NCBI GenBank assembly: GCA_964291275.2
Contig: OZ219800.1
Location: forward strand, 1,178,001-1,242,000
Length of the DNA: 64,000 bases
Origin: Bin80 sp964291275
GTDB taxonomy: Bacteria > Bacteroidota > Rhodothermia > Rhodothermales > Bin80
Reading direction: 5' to 3'
In this document: positions 63,450-64,000 of the stretch, piece by piece
Layout of the letters: each line of letters starts with the position of its first letter
Position numbering within the stretch: the stretch's first letter is position 1
Notes under the pieces: generated by a model
Seen by the model: the letters and a program-made list of their open reading frames with translations, nothing else
Database searches by the model: none
Told to the model about the DNA's origin: nothing
Position numbers and translations under genes: made by a program

Positions 63450-64000
63450 ATGAACCGTTTTTTACCCCTTTTACTATTCTTTTTGCTGCCATCGGCTGCT
63501 TACGCACAGATAAATGCCTTTGGCCTCTCTTCCGAAAATAGCGGAAGTTCAATCTTCGTAGGACATCCTGTACCCGATGACGACGAATCAGGGCTGGTCT
63601 ATGTGTATCAGCGTTCGGAGGATGGAGAAGGTTGGGAAGTTGCAGCCGAGCTCATGGCTTCGGACGCAAAACCAGGCGACGCGTTTGGCTACAGTATAGC
63701 CTTAGACGGAGATCATCTTGCGATTGGCGCGCCATCTCTGGACAGTCTTGGCGGAGCGGTCTACCTGTTTGCTCTCAACCCGGAAACCGGCGACTGGCTG
63801 GAAGTAGCTAAAGCGACCGGCTCTACAGAAGCTCCCATCGGGGGAGCCCTCGCCATTTCAGGATCTACACTTGTTACCAGTGGCATGGTCGGCGTTACTA
63901 CTATCAATTCTGCTGCCGTCTACATGCAAACCGAGGCCGGCCTGGAACATACTGCCACACTGGCTCCTGAAGGGGTCCAGGACAGTGACTTATTTGGAAC
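63450..64000 (+). CDS. Secreted FG-GAP-repeat-like protein (3' partial)
   Basis: Open from the ATG at 63450 to the window edge, 183 codons seen. Signal peptide MNRFLPLLLFFLLPSAAYAQ, then beta-propeller-type repeats: SGLVYVYQRSEDGEGWEVAAEL, GDAFGYSIALDGDHLAIGAP, GGAVYLFALNPETGDWLEVAKATGS (each about 50 residues apart, with the GDxFGxSxAxxGDxLxIGAP and VYxF motifs of FG-GAP/integrin-like repeats). It starts 43 bp after glgB. The role is unknown; probably cell-surface or extracellular. Confidence 0.85.
   Translation, partial: MNRFLPLLLFFLLPSAAYAQINAFGLSSENSGSSIFVGHPVPDDDESGLVYVYQRSEDGEGWEVAAELMASDAKPGDAFGYSIALDGDHLAIGAPSLDSLGGAVYLFALNPETGDWLEVAKATGSTEAPIGGALAISGSTLVTSGMVGVTTINSAAVYMQTEAGLEHTATLAPEGVQDSDLFG

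Noticed and set aside
1..64000. CRISPR array or large tandem repeat
   Set aside because: No regularly spaced direct repeats were noticed anywhere; the only long repeats are the IS copies, IS fragments and the duplicated DUF5686/patatin segments.

Overview
The window looks like chromosomal DNA of a Bacteroidota/Rhodothermota-type bacterium. The signs are family-level: TonB-dependent receptor plus DUF4249 lipoprotein, two DUF5686 carboxypeptidase-regulatory-domain outer-membrane proteins with a patatin, S46 dipeptidyl-peptidases, a TamB protein, an RND efflux operon with a NodT-type lipoprotein channel, and few strong Shine-Dalgarno sequences. GC is about half throughout, except a GC-richer block near 38.3-39.6 kb. 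No rRNA or CRISPR array was seen. The only clear RNA gene is tRNA-Leu(TAG) at 48362-48445.

Layout. 1-13.5 kb holds housekeeping and cell-surface genes: an AddA/RecB-like helicase-nuclease, hemL, a sialate O-acetylesterase-like lipoprotein, TamB, a small periplasmic protein and an AlkA-type glycosylase. 13.6-31.5 kb is a zone full of insertion sequences. It contains an EVE-McrB/McrC restriction module, an RluA pseudouridine synthase, a DUF5686 gene with broken relatives, and a TonB receptor/DUF4249 pair. Two identical 1910-bp IS copies in opposite orientation (13991-15900 and 25143-27052) and one ISL3-family element (28959-30365) each have perfect target-site duplications. Removing them in silico restores the reading frames they interrupt: the mcrB-like gene at its 5' end, and the TonB receptor at two places. 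31.6-37.5 kb is an RND efflux operon (channel, adaptor, pump). 37.9-39.6 kb holds IS-end remnants and a frameshifted MpaB/DUF2236 gene of foreign appearance. 39.7-51.7 kb holds a squalene/phytoene synthase-like gene, a DUF5686-patatin pair, a tandem S46 pair (one without any catalytic residue), tRNA-Leu, msrB, a nucleotide-sugar-epimerase-like gene and two bacterial PH-domain membrane proteins. 52-64 kb holds an unusual NCS2-like permease, two small genes, and an alpha-glucan block (malQ, glgX, glgE, glgB) around a tnpB remnant; the window ends inside an FG-GAP-type secreted protein.

Three stories stand out. First, the patatin-DUF5686-DUF5686 cassette exists twice: at 20.5-23.5 kb only the last gene survives, and at 41-44.9 kb only the first two survive, so the copies have decayed in complementary fashion. 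Second, an S46 peptidase homologue lacking all three catalytic residues and the helical domain is translationally coupled (TAAATG) to an intact DPP7-like S46 peptidase. Third, IS activity and single-base frameshifts have disabled several surface and defence genes while leaving their neighbours whole.
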